Source: Paenibacillus sp. MAEPY2
Lineage (GTDB): Bacteria > Bacillota > Bacilli > Paenibacillales > Paenibacillaceae
Direction of reading: 5' to 3'
Length of the DNA stretch: 52,286 nucleotides
Assembly: GCF_000499205.1 (NCBI RefSeq)
Contig: NZ_AWUK01000005.1
Span: 1 to 52,286, forward strand
Positions 28,972-36,969 of this stretch are shown piece by piece; within the stretch, counting starts at the first letter, position 1, and every line of letters starts with the position of its first letter. The notes under the pieces are model-generated. The model was given only the letters and a program-made list of their open reading frames with translations. It was not told the origin of the DNA and did not search any database. Both the position numbers and the translations under genes were made by a program.

Positions 28972-29814
28972 GTGAAAGCGAAAATACGTGAAGGCTGGTT
29001 TCTCGTCCGTCAGCATATGTTCATTGCGGCACTCTTATTTCTCTATCAATTAATATGGGGATACTTTCTTTATCGGATGGTACAGTCAGCTGTAGTCCCG
29101 CTTCTCCTGCGTTATCCTGAACCTGATGCCGGGGAGCTAAGTACGATTCTATTCAAAATGGAGAGCCAGCTTGGTCTGTCAACGAACCCGGAGGTCCATC
29201 GCTATTTATGGATTCTAGGGGCTATGTTGCTGCTGCGGATGCTAATTAGCCCACTCATTCAGGCAGGGCTGCTCTACTCACTCCAGCATTTTAATCATTC
29301 GGAAGAGCGCGTTCCATTCATTCGCGGCATCAAAAATTTGTGGAAACCGATTCTGTTGCTTCACACGATTCGAACCGTATTGCTGCTGCTGCCGGCTTAT
29401 TGGCTCGCACCGAAGCTCTATTCCATCTTTATGGATGGCTTTCATTCCCTCCAGCTGCTCTTGCCGGGTATTCCCTATGTTGCTGGTTGGATTGTATACG
29501 GGTGGGTAATACATCACGCCCTTCTCTACATGCAGTTTGGGGTCTCGGCTCCTGACGGGGAAGGCGGAGCGCGTGGTACGGTCCAGGCCTTATGGATTGC
29601 TCTGCGCCAAATCATCACCCTGATCGGTATTGCGACCCTTCTGGGCGGTCTTCATCTGCTGGTCTTTGGTGCCTTTACCTCAGCTTCATGGTTAGTAACA
29701 GGCTTAACCGGCCTTATACTACAACAAACGTACCCACTTGCCCGGTGCTTGCTGAGTCTGTGGAAAATATGCGCCCATTTCCGGTTATGGCAGTCCAACT
29801 CGGTCAAGGAATAA
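28972..29814 (+). CDS. Polytopic membrane protein downstream of the M1 peptidase
   Basis: About 280 residues with five to six hydrophobic segments (MFIAALLFLYQLIWGYFLY, LWILGAMLLLRMLI, TVLLLLPAYWLA, YVAGWIVYGWVI, LIGIATLLGGLHLLVFG). Two GTG codons could start it; I prefer the one at 28972 because GAGGTGG is five bases upstream, rather than 28963. It is translationally close to the peptidase gene and ends at a strong terminator. No family recognised; a peptidase partner or assembly factor is only a guess from position. Confidence 0.75.
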   Translation: MKAKIREGWFLVRQHMFIAALLFLYQLIWGYFLYRMVQSAVVPLLLRYPEPDAGELSTILFKMESQLGLSTNPEVHRYLWILGAMLLLRMLISPLIQAGLLYSLQHFNHSEERVPFIRGIKNLWKPILLLHTIRTVLLLLPAYWLAPKLYSIFMDGFHSLQLLLPGIPYVAGWIVYGWVIHHALLYMQFGVSAPDGEGGARGTVQALWIALRQIITLIGIATLLGGLHLLVFGAFTSASWLVTGLTGLILQQTYPLARCLLSLWKICAHFRLWQSNSVKE

Positions 29815-29882
29815 ATTGAACGGTCAAAATTGTTACCATCTCTATGTAAAGTTAAGCTCATCAAATGCCGTTAAACAAGCAA

Positions 29883-29920
29883 ACCTCGACCTTTCCCCGT
29901 CAAAGGTCGAGGTTTTTTTT
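29883..29920 (+). terminator. Terminator after the peptidase operon
   Basis: CCTCGACCTTT, loop, AAGGTCGAGG followed by eight T. Confidence 0.92.
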
Positions 29921-29940
29921 GCTAATTTTGTTGCTAAACG

Positions 29941-29969
29941 TTGCCAAAGTGATATACCTCTGTTACAAT
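29941..29969 (+). promoter_or_regulatory. Promoter of the riboswitch-controlled NlpC/P60 gene
   Basis: TTGCCA (29941-29946), 17 nt, TACAAT (29964-29969). Start near 29976 gives a 230-nt leader containing the riboswitch. Confidence 0.6.
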
Positions 29970-30044
29970 AATCGCAGTGAGTTTTTAGTAACAACTTTGT
30001 AATCTTTACCTTCATATTTGTAACTACTTAAAATTTAATCGTCA

Positions 30045-30193
30045 TTTCTTGATTTCGCAGGTGCACAACTAGCATAGCCAAATTCCTAGCACCTGGGAAG
30101 CGGGGGAACCAGTTATGGGTGAATTGATCTTGCAACAGAGGGATCATAGGGGACCTTCAACCGAATCCTTAAGCTAACCTCGCAGGCATTGGA
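30045..30193 (+). promoter_or_regulatory. c-di-AMP (ydaO/yuaA type) riboswitch
   Basis: Conserved blocks of the ydaO class are readable in order: GGGAAGCGGGGGAACCA (about 30094-30111), GGGTGAA (30117-30123), and CCGAATCCTTAAGCTAACCT then CGCAGGC (30161-30187). This class binds cyclic di-AMP and typically controls cell-wall hydrolases and potassium/osmolyte genes, as here. The Shine-Dalgarno GGAAGGGG begins at 30191, directly at the aptamer's 3' end. Confidence 0.92.
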
Positions 30194-30206
30194 AGGGGTA
30201 TATCTT

Positions 30207-30677
30207 TTGTTTAAGAAGAAATTAACCGCAGCTGTACTTAGCCTCACATTCGCATTATCGCTTGGAGCAGGCAGCGCATTCGCAGATTCAAAAATGGACC
30301 AAGTCATTGATTCAGCAATGGGAACTACATACAAAAGCGGAGGAACAACGCTTAACGGCTTTGACTGCTCTGGGTTTACAAGTTATGTATTCGACAAGCT
30401 GGGCATTGATCTGGCACGCCAATCAAGTTCACAATTCGACATGGGCGATTCAGTATCCCGTATGGAAATGAGACCAGGTGATCTGGTATTCTTCAATACA
30501 ACGGGCAAAGGGGTCTCGCACGTAGGGATCTTTGTAGGAGATGGAAAGTTTGCACACTCCTCTTCTTCCAAAGGAGTTACAATCAGCGCATTAAGTGAAA
30601 GCTATTGGGCTAACCGCTATGTTGGCGCTAAACGCATTATGAGCACGGACGCATATGAGACATTGGCCATCGACTAG
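30207..30677 (+). CDS. Secreted NlpC/P60 cell-wall peptidase
   Basis: A single-domain D,L-endopeptidase of about 156 residues. The signal peptide (FKKKLTAAVLSLTFALSLGAG, cleavage after SAFA) is followed directly by the NlpC/P60 domain with nucleophile Cys in NGFDCSGFTSYVF, His in GVSHVGIFVGDG and a third polar residue near KFAHSS. The start is a TTG at 30207, eight bases after GGAAGGGG; an earlier TTG at 30189 precedes the Shine-Dalgarno and lacks its own. Regulation by c-di-AMP through the riboswitch just upstream is likely. No SH3 or LysM wall-binding repeats. Confidence 0.93.
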   Translation: MFKKKLTAAVLSLTFALSLGAGSAFADSKMDQVIDSAMGTTYKSGGTTLNGFDCSGFTSYVFDKLGIDLARQSSSQFDMGDSVSRMEMRPGDLVFFNTTGKGVSHVGIFVGDGKFAHSSSSKGVTISALSESYWANRYVGAKRIMSTDAYETLAID

Positions 30678-30736
30678 GGACAAGCGGAGCAACGTCATGC
30701 TGTAACAATAACACTACTGTAACGAAGCATAATAGA

Positions 30737-30781
30737 ACCGTCTGGTACATTCTCCGCAGGAATGTATCCGGCGGTTTTTTT
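30737..30781 (+). terminator. Terminator after the NlpC/P60 gene
   Basis: ACCG, GTACATTC, loop TCCGCA, GGAATGTA, CGGT followed by TTTTTT. The gap 30782-31074 shows nothing further that I can support. Confidence 0.82.
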
Positions 30782-31074
30782 GTGCTTCGTTTCCATCAAA
30801 AGTATTTTGGGATAAGCTATCTAACCTAACTTTACTTTTTTAGGGCTATTTTGCATTGCTTCGTCCGTGCTCTTATAATGTTTTTACCCATCCCACTATA
30901 ATATAAACGAAATTACCGGAACTTTTGTTTCACTTTTTTTCAATAACGAGGACTTGCCAAATGAACGCCTCTTTTGTAGAGTGAAAACAAGATAGATAGG
31001 GAATGACATATCTAGGCTATTGGACAAATTAAAGTCAGTATAGCTTGTTCACAATGAGAGGAGCGTGCAGTTGT

Positions 31075-31569
31075 ATGGATAAAGCCCCTGTGACGTTTCA
31101 CGTTGTGCCCATGCAAGAAGAACATGCGGAGCTCATCTGTGATTGGCAGTATGATCCGCCTTATAATATTTATAGCTGGCTGCCCTGGGAGCAGATGAAA
31201 GCACTCGAAGTGGAATTCGGAGATCCCCAGCTACGGAAGGAACAATATGCAGTGGTGTTGGGAGAGGATCATCAAATTTGGGGTTTCGCTCAATACTTCC
31301 CACTTGAAGGTGTCACTCGCATTGGGCTTGGCATGCACCCCGAACGCTGTGGTCATGGTCAGGGGACGGCTTTTGTCTCGGCCATTGTGAAGGAAGCCCT
31401 TCGCCGGAACCCGGCAAACGAAATTGATCTGGAAGTCCTGACCTGGAATGAACGGGCCATTCGTGTCTATCTCAAGGCCGGATTTGTGACGCAGGATACA
31501 TACGAACGACAGACACCGAGCGGTTTGAAACCTTTTTACTGCATGGTCTATGAAGGTCCACGCGATTAA
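31075..31569 (+). CDS. GNAT family N-acetyltransferase
   Basis: Acetyl-CoA-dependent acetyltransferase of about 164 residues. Motif A is seen as IGLGMHPERCGHGQGTAFVSAIV (the R/Q-x-x-G-x-G/A pocket for CoA), followed by the beta strand EIDLEVLTWNERAIRVYLKAGF typical of motif B. N-terminal reading starts at the ATG at 31075 (MDKAPVTFHVVPM), 11 bases after GAGAGGAG; an in-frame ATG at 31045 is also possible. Substrate unknown. Stands alone, followed by a cytochrome gene with its own start. Confidence 0.85.
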   Translation: MDKAPVTFHVVPMQEEHAELICDWQYDPPYNIYSWLPWEQMKALEVEFGDPQLRKEQYAVVLGEDHQIWGFAQYFPLEGVTRIGLGMHPERCGHGQGTAFVSAIVKEALRRNPANEIDLEVLTWNERAIRVYLKAGFVTQDTYERQTPSGLKPFYCMVYEGPRD

Positions 31570-31717
31570 ATAGGCTTCAAAACATCGAAAAAGTCCCCGG
31601 TTATGTGATTAGTTCAAAAAATTACCACAAAATGCTATGATGTAACTACAGGTTCCGTTATAATGATATGGATAGTTTCAGGTTAGATGATCTTTCATTC
31701 TGGAGGGGACATAAGGG

Positions 31718-32077
31718 ATGCACAAATGGATCATGAGCGGGGTATTTTTTGCAGCGTGCGCTTTAGCTATTGTACTAATGTTTACGCTTCCAGGGAAAGA
31801 GGAAGTTGCAGAAGAAGCGAAACCGACAATGCCGCAAGTTACCATGGATGCAGGACAGGCTGAGGCACTGGTTAAAGCCAACTGTATTTCCTGCCACGGT
31901 GATCAGCTTCAAGGGGGCATGGGCCCTAGTCTGCAGAAAATTGGCAGCCAGGACGATGTGGAGAAGATTTATACGACCATTGTCAATGGCAAAAGCGGCG
32001 GTATGCCTTCGTTCAAAGACAAGCTGAAGGAAGAAGAAATCGCGAATATTGCGATGTGGCTGGCGGAGAAGAAGTAA
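31718..32077 (+). CDS. Membrane-anchored small cytochrome c (c551 type)
   Basis: A 119-residue c-type cytochrome. The N-terminal hydrophobic segment (WIMSGVFFAACALAIVLMFTL) has no lipobox at a plausible place, so it is an uncleaved anchor or ordinary signal. Heme attachment CISCHG is at about residue 56, and the axial Met lies in SGGMPSFKDKL, followed by EEEIANIAMWLAEKK, the C-terminal helix of class I cytochromes. GGAGGGGAC is upstream of the ATG. Similar to the B. subtilis CccA/CccB proteins, which deliver electrons to the terminal oxidase; which one it equals is not clear, so no symbol is given. Confidence 0.9.
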   Translation: MHKWIMSGVFFAACALAIVLMFTLPGKEEVAEEAKPTMPQVTMDAGQAEALVKANCISCHGDQLQGGMGPSLQKIGSQDDVEKIYTTIVNGKSGGMPSFKDKLKEEEIANIAMWLAEKK

Positions 32078-32245
32078 TCCCAACGTTTAAGGCGAACAGT
32101 TAGACAGGTTGCAAGCAAGCATGTGTAGCGTGGTGGCTTCAATCACCTCCTGATCTATAACGCATGCTCTAAACTGCGGTGATGCTGGACGCATAACGTA
32201 GCCAACCGTATCACAGGGTTACTGGGTTTATCGATGTTCTACAGA

Positions 32246-32290
32246 TAAGAGGCTCTCACTCTCCCTTGCCGGGAAAGTAAGAGCCTCTTA
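32246..32290. terminator. Hairpin between the cytochrome and ribokinase genes
   Basis: TAAGAGGCTCTCACT and AGTAAGAGCCTCTTA arms (one mismatch), loop of about 15 nt, in the gap of two convergent genes. T-runs are weak. The rest of 32078-32407 shows no gene. Confidence 0.6.
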
Positions 32291-32407
32291 GTCATATTTA
32301 CATGCTCAGCGTGTAGAGAAGGCTCCGGTGAAAATATGCGGCGCTATGGCTACTCCGGTTGCATGAATTTATTCTGCCGCCTATTATTCATCCTAAAGAA
32401 GAATGGC

Positions 32408-33394
32408 TTACTGCGTCTTTGTCTTCTGCTCGGCAAGGAAAGCCTGCACTTCACGTGCAGACGGCATCCCGGACTGGGCGCCGAGCTTCGTCACGGACAA
32501 CGCGGCTGCGCCCATGGCGAAGCTTACCGCCGCGTCCAGCGTCCCTCCGCGCGCGAGGGCTACCGCCAGCGCGCCGTTGAAGCAATCGCCAGCGCCGGTC
32601 GTGTCGACGGCGCTTACGGCGTAGCCGGGCGCACGGCACGCGCCGGCACGCCCTGCCTGTACGCGGCCGCCAGGCGCCGCCGCGTATACAGCCCCCTCGG
32701 GGCCGAGCGTCGTGACGACAGCGGCCCCGAGGGATGCGGCGAGCTCTGCGACCGCCGCATCCACGTCTTCCGGCCGGAGATCATCCCGGCCGGTAAGCAC
32801 GGCGAGCTCGCTGCGGTTCGGCGTGACGACGTCGACGCACCGCAGGAGCTCCTGGGGCAGACCCGGGACTGCAGGCGCCGGGTTGAGCACCACCAATGCG
32901 CTGCCTTCAGCCGCCAGTTGGGCGGCGCGGGTGACCGCAGGCAGCGGGATCTCCAGCTGCAGCAGCACCGCTGCGGCTGCAGTCAGGCTTTTTACCGTAT
33001 CCGCCTCTTCCAGCATCGCAGGCACAACCCGCCCATTCGCTCCAGGAATGACAATAATCCGGTTATCTCCTTTGGAGAGCCAGATGGAGGCCGTACCTGT
33101 AACCGTATCATTCAGAATACGGACCTGTGAGGCATCCGCCCCGCTTTCCGTTAGACTGTGCAGCAAGCGTTCACCAAAACCATCCGATCCTACCGCACCA
33201 ACCATCGCTGTCTGTCCGCCCAGTCGTGCTGCTGCCACCGCTTGGTTGGCACCTTTACCTCCGGCCAGATAGTGCAGTTCCTCCCCGCTCACCGTCTCCC
33301 CTTCCTCGGGAATGATGTCCGTCTTCACCACCAGATCCATATTAAGGCTGCCTACGACAGTAATAAGCGGTTTGTTCTGATTATCGTCTGACAT
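32408..33394 (-). CDS. rbsK: Ribokinase
   Basis: PfkB-family sugar kinase phosphorylating ribose (or a related sugar) at the 5 position. Both PfkB signatures are present: GGKGANQAVAAARLGG near residue 50 and DTTGAGDCFNGALAVAL near residue 260, the latter holding the catalytic Asp. Start taken at the ATG at 33394 (SDDNQNKP); a GTG at 33409 is an alternative and both have weak ribosome binding sites. No rbs transporter genes are nearby. The last two thirds of the gene (about 32450-32960) are far richer in G and C than the first third and than the flanks. Confidence 0.9.
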   Translation of the reverse strand: MSDDNQNKPLITVVGSLNMDLVVKTDIIPEEGETVSGEELHYLAGGKGANQAVAAARLGGQTAMVGAVGSDGFGERLLHSLTESGADASQVRILNDTVTGTASIWLSKGDNRIIVIPGANGRVVPAMLEEADTVKSLTAAAAVLLQLEIPLPAVTRAAQLAAEGSALVVLNPAPAVPGLPQELLRCVDVVTPNRSELAVLTGRDDLRPEDVDAAVAELAASLGAAVVTTLGPEGAVYAAAPGGRVQAGRAGACRAPGYAVSAVDTTGAGDCFNGALAVALARGGTLDAAVSFAMGAAALSVTKLGAQSGMPSAREVQAFLAEQKTKTQ

Positions 33395-33439
33395 GTATGC
33401 TTCACTCACTTCCGGTAGTGCGATGATAACCGCGCCAGT

Positions 33440-33736
33440 TTATTCCGACCTCTTTTTCTCAAACGCCTCGTTATATTGCTCTGCTTCTTTAATATCTACA
33501 GATGTGATGCCACCTTCATCCCAAGATGTGAGACGTAGTGTGACCGTTGTATAGTCAATCGTAATAAAAGGGTGATGATTGAATGCTTCTGAAATCGCTG
33601 CGACCTCGTCCACAAATGCAATCCCTTTCATGTAGTTGGAAAATACGAACTTGCGGACAATCCATCGTCCCTCTTCCAGTTCCCAGCCTTCCAGCCTTCC
33701 CAGATGAGCTTCGACTTCCTCTTGCGTAAAAACCAT
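33440..33736 (-). CDS. Pterin-4a-carbinolamine dehydratase
   Basis: A 98-residue enzyme that recycles oxidised pterin cofactor. The family motif EAFNHHPFITIDYTTVTLRL carries the active-site histidines, and the start MVFTQEEVEAHLGRLEGWEL is typical. TAAGGAGGAAGATAACGT-like sequence gives a good ribosome binding site before the ATG. It lies 45 nt upstream of rbsK on the same strand and may share its transcript. No phenylalanine hydroxylase gene is in the window, so its role here is open. Confidence 0.92.
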   Translation of the reverse strand: MVFTQEEVEAHLGRLEGWELEEGRWIVRKFVFSNYMKGIAFVDEVAAISEAFNHHPFITIDYTTVTLRLTSWDEGGITSVDIKEAEQYNEAFEKKRSE

Positions 33737-33988
33737 ACGTTATCTTCCTCCCCATATGATGGCTCATCACAGACAGCTGTCCGCGGTGCCATCAAAACCT
33801 TTGGTGCTACCACAGCAACCCAAACGCATAGGTCCACCGCCCTGCGGTTCGCCCGTTTCATGACTATCATCTTACCACGGACAAGCCTCAAATTCCAATA
33901 GTACAAATGGCGCTAGATCCACTAACCATAAGGCTTTAGGGAGATTCTCCAACTCCGTTTCCCATGCCAAATATCTTATAGGAGCATA

Positions 33989-34282
33989 CTAAATGAGTGG
34001 TACAAAAGTCAGCTCTTCTTCCCCAATTAAGATATGAATTCGGTGCTGATCCTTGTCATGAATGACCACTCCACTTCCTACCGGAATGACAGACTCCTCA
34101 CCCAGCGCATAGAACAGATCTTCCGCCAATGCCTCATCCACTTCGAGTTGCTCTGTTACACCAAGGCGTGACCATTCTTCCTCATCCATCTCAAAGAAAA
34201 CATAGCGGTCCGGTATTCGGCCTATAGCCTGTGTCAAATCTGTCAATATTCCTTCATAATCCCGTCCATGCTTTACGCCCAT
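33989..34282 (-). CDS. Conserved hypothetical protein (97 residues)
   Basis: Acidic soluble protein with no motif I recognise; it begins MGVKHGRDYEGILTDL and ends in a small beta-rich region (SVIPVGSGVVIHDKDQHRIHILIGEEEL). GGAGTG lies nine bases before the ATG. Codon use and length are like real genes, and it stands alone between the pterin dehydratase and the divergent motA. Confidence 0.7.
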   Translation of the reverse strand: MGVKHGRDYEGILTDLTQAIGRIPDRYVFFEMDEEEWSRLGVTEQLEVDEALAEDLFYALGEESVIPVGSGVVIHDKDQHRIHILIGEEELTFVPLI

Positions 34283-34348
34283 TGACTTTTCACTCCTATT
34301 TAGCCCCTAAGGAGCAGATTTGTTCTTATTATACCTGAAAATAACCCT

Positions 34349-34375
34349 TAAAAAAAAAGGCCATCTGGTCGATAA
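34349..34375 (+). promoter_or_regulatory. Possible sigma-D (motility) promoter of motAB
   Basis: TAAA (34349-34352), exactly 15 nt, GTCGATAA (34368-34375), six of eight matches to the sigma-D -10 GCCGATAT. The TAAA lies in an A-run, which lowers its weight. motAB is sigma-D dependent in B. subtilis. A small GCAACC/GGTTGC hairpin follows in the leader. Confidence 0.45.
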
Positions 34376-34516
34376 ATACTATACATGACCGTTTTAACTG
34401 TTTCTGCAACCCTAAAGGTTGCCTAACATTAAACGGATTGCGGTGTAACGTTCGTCCGGAAGCCCGAATAAAGCCGCTTGAAAGGATTCAATTTTATCTC
34501 ATGGATGAGGTGTATG

Positions 34517-35317
34517 ATGGAAATTTCAACGATTATCGGACTAGTTTTAGGGCTGGTTTCACTTGTAGTGGGTATGTTCCTGAAGGGTGCACCCCTAATC
34601 AACCTGGTTAACAACCCGGCAGCCTACGTTATTATTTTTGTTGGTACGGCAGCAACTATTTTCATGGCATTTCCCATGTCTGAAGTTAAAAAAATCCCCA
34701 AGCTATTCGGGGTACTGTTCAAAAAGCAGCAACTGATTGACCGTGTTTCTCTAATCGGCACATTTATGGACTGGGCTTCCACCACCCGCCGTGAAGGTTT
34801 ACTTGCACTTGAATCGAAAGTCGAAGATATTGATGATCAGTTCCTGCGCGGCGGTATGCGTATGATTATTGACGGCAATGATCAGGAATTTGTAAGTGAT
34901 GTACTCATGGAAGATATTCATGCTACAGAAGAGCGCCATCGTGGCGGTGCCTTGATCTTCGCCCAAGCGGGGATGTATGCACCAACGCTCGGGGTACTCG
35001 GGGCCGTTGTAGGTCTCATCGCAGCGCTTGCCGATCTCAGCGATATGGAAAAGCTCTCTCATGCGATTGCAGCGGCGTTTATCGCTACGCTTCTCGGTAT
35101 CTTTAGCGGTTACGTGTTGTGGCATCCGATGTCCAATAAACTCAAGCGGATGTCCAAGAAAGAGATGGAAATCAAGCTGATGATGGTCGAAGGCTTGTTA
35201 TCGATACAATCCGGTGTATCCACCATTGCCATTAATCAAAAATTATCTGTATTCCTGACACCTTCCGAACGTAGACAGTTGGAAGAGAAGGAGGGCTCAT
35301 CAGGTGAAAAAGGCTAA
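34517..35317 (+). CDS. motA: Flagellar motor stator protein MotA
   Basis: Ion-channel stator subunit. Four membrane segments: two near the N terminus (TIIGLVLGLVSLVVGMF and AAYVIIFVGTAATIFMAF), then a cytoplasmic loop with the charged REGLLALE region that touches the rotor, and two more (PTLGVLGAVVGLIAAL and AAAFIATLLGIFSGYVLW) with the conserved prolines. I start at the ATG at 34517 after GAGGTG; ATGs upstream exist. 266 residues. motB overlaps its end by 14 bases. These are stand-alone stators, not in a flagellar operon. Confidence 0.93.
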   Translation: MEISTIIGLVLGLVSLVVGMFLKGAPLINLVNNPAAYVIIFVGTAATIFMAFPMSEVKKIPKLFGVLFKKQQLIDRVSLIGTFMDWASTTRREGLLALESKVEDIDDQFLRGGMRMIIDGNDQEFVSDVLMEDIHATEERHRGGALIFAQAGMYAPTLGVLGAVVGLIAALADLSDMEKLSHAIAAAFIATLLGIFSGYVLWHPMSNKLKRMSKKEMEIKLMMVEGLLSIQSGVSTIAINQKLSVFLTPSERRQLEEKEGSSGEKG

Positions 35318-36119
35318 AAAACACGAACCGCATGAAGAACATATAGACGAGAGCTGGCTGCTTCCCTACTCCGACTTGATGACGTTGTTGCTCGCTCTGT
35401 TTATCACACTATTCTCTATGAGCTCTATAGATGCAACGAAGTTTGAACAGATGGCTTCAGCTCTGAGCAGCGCATTGAACGGTGGTTCGGGTGTACTGGA
35501 TCATACCTCCATGAACCCTACAGATTCCACTACAGATTTGGGCAAGAACAAACAGCAGCCTGAAGATATCCAGAAGACACCGGCTCAGATTACAGATGCC
35601 CAGATGGCTCAGAAGGAACAGGAAGATCTGGAGAAACTCAAGAAAAAGCTTGATCAATATATTCAGAAAAATGGCCTTTCCGACCAGCTGAATACCAAGC
35701 TGAATCAGTCTGAGCTTAAGATCACGATCAGTGATAACGCCCTGTTCTCCTCAGGCCGGGCTGATGTTAAGCCCGAGTCTCGTTCACTGGCCAAAGCCAT
35801 CTCTAGCATATTGCAGGAATTCCCGGAATATGAAGTCGTTGTGTCTGGCCATACTGATAATGTTCCCATTTCGAACAGCCAATATAAGGATAACTGGGAT
35901 TTAAGTGCCGATCGAGCACTGAATTTCCTCAAAATTCTGTTATTAAATGAGACGCTGGACCCAGCGAAATTCACACCTAGTGGTTATGGAGAGTATCACC
36001 CGATCGCTAGCAACCAATCTGAAGCTGGACGAGCTCAGAATCGTCGGGTAGAAGTTTCAATTATCCGGAAGTACCAGAGTAACAACACGTCCGTGAAAGC
36101 AGTTGAACAAGGTAACTAA
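35304..36119 (+). CDS. motB: Flagellar motor stator protein MotB
   Basis: Partner of MotA that anchors the stator to peptidoglycan. The N terminus is charged, then one membrane segment with the ion-binding Asp24 (LLPYSDLMTLLLALFITLF), a flexible Gln/Lys-rich linker and the OmpA-like peptidoglycan-binding domain (VVSGHTDNVPISN, NWDLSADRALNF, GRAQNRRVEVSII). GTG start at 35304 with AAGGAGGG upstream, inside motA. 271 residues. Whether the motor uses protons or sodium cannot be decided from what I see. Confidence 0.94.
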   Translation: MKKAKKHEPHEEHIDESWLLPYSDLMTLLLALFITLFSMSSIDATKFEQMASALSSALNGGSGVLDHTSMNPTDSTTDLGKNKQQPEDIQKTPAQITDAQMAQKEQEDLEKLKKKLDQYIQKNGLSDQLNTKLNQSELKITISDNALFSSGRADVKPESRSLAKAISSILQEFPEYEVVVSGHTDNVPISNSQYKDNWDLSADRALNFLKILLLNETLDPAKFTPSGYGEYHPIASNQSEAGRAQNRRVEVSIIRKYQSNNTSVKAVEQGN

Positions 36120-36148
36120 CGGGGCGTTCGTTGTGCAAACTCATGCTT

Positions 36149-36187
36149 AAGTCACTCTCCTTCATTACAGGAGAGTGACTTTTTTTC
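36149..36187 (+). terminator. Terminator after motAB
   Basis: AGTCACTCTCCT and AGGAGAGTGACT arms followed by TTTTTTT. Confidence 0.92.
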
Positions 36188-36201
36188 TATCCACTGATAT
36201 T

Positions 36202-36237
36202 AAAAAGCGCTGCTTTCCTTGTGGAAAGCAGCGCTTT
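36202..36237 (-). terminator. Terminator after rluF
   Basis: Minus strand AAAGCGCTGCTTTCC, loop ACAA, GGAAAGCAGCGCTTT followed by TTAATA. Confidence 0.85.
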
Positions 36238-36249
36238 GACAATCATTAT

Positions 36250-36951
36250 TTATTCCATCGTATAGTCCAGGAGACTGCTTAATTCCGATTTTTCTGCGGG
36301 CGTTAGTTCTCTCCATGTGCCTGTGGCCTGTTCGCCAAGATGAATGTTCATAATTCGAATCCGCTTCAACTTCCGAACCTCATAGCCAAATGCACTACAC
36401 ATCCGGCGAATTTGACGGTTTTTCCCCTCCGTCAGAATAATGCGGAACACCCGATCTGATATGCGAGTCACCGTACAAGGCAACGTCGTTTCGCCAAGGA
36501 TCTTGACACCTGTGCTCATGCCTCTCAAGAAACTTGGCGTTACTGCACGATCCACGGTCACAATATATTCTTTCTCATGGCGCCCTTCGGCTCTTAGAAT
36601 TCGATTGACGATATCTCCGTCATTGGTCATCAGGATCAGACCTTCCGAATCCTTATCCAGACGGCCAATTGGGAAGATGCGCTCTTTGTGCCCTACAAAA
36701 TCAACGATATTCCCTTGAATGTGACGCTCGGTTGTACTCGTTATTCCGACAGGTTTATTGAGCGCAATATATACGTGTTTGCGTTTTTCCTTAATGGGTT
36801 GACCATTAATTCGAACATCATCACCATCTTCTGCTTGACTGCCCAGTTCTGCCGTCACTCCATTAATCGTTACTTTTCCGCTTTCCACCAATCGGTCGGC
36901 CTCCCGACGGGAACAAAAACCTGTTTCACTGATAAATTTATTAATACGCAA
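36250..36951 (-). CDS. rluF: 23S rRNA pseudouridine synthase (RluF type)
   Basis: RNA-modifying enzyme of the RsuA/RluB/E/F family. An S4-like RNA-binding domain at the N terminus (FISETGFCSRREADRLVESG) precedes the catalytic core with Asp in GRLDKDSEGL and the supporting KPVGITSTTE and TEGKNRQIRRM motifs. NKPVGIT(S/C)TTE is typical of RluF, which modifies 23S U2604; E. coli numbering may not hold here. 233 residues. It lies 18 nt downstream of the histidine kinase, so they may be cotranscribed. Confidence 0.88.
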   Translation of the reverse strand: MRINKFISETGFCSRREADRLVESGKVTINGVTAELGSQAEDGDDVRINGQPIKEKRKHVYIALNKPVGITSTTERHIQGNIVDFVGHKERIFPIGRLDKDSEGLILMTNDGDIVNRILRAEGRHEKEYIVTVDRAVTPSFLRGMSTGVKILGETTLPCTVTRISDRVFRIILTEGKNRQIRRMCSAFGYEVRKLKRIRIMNIHLGEQATGTWRELTPAEKSELSSLLDYTME

Positions 36952-36969
36952 AAGGTAATCTCACCTCGT

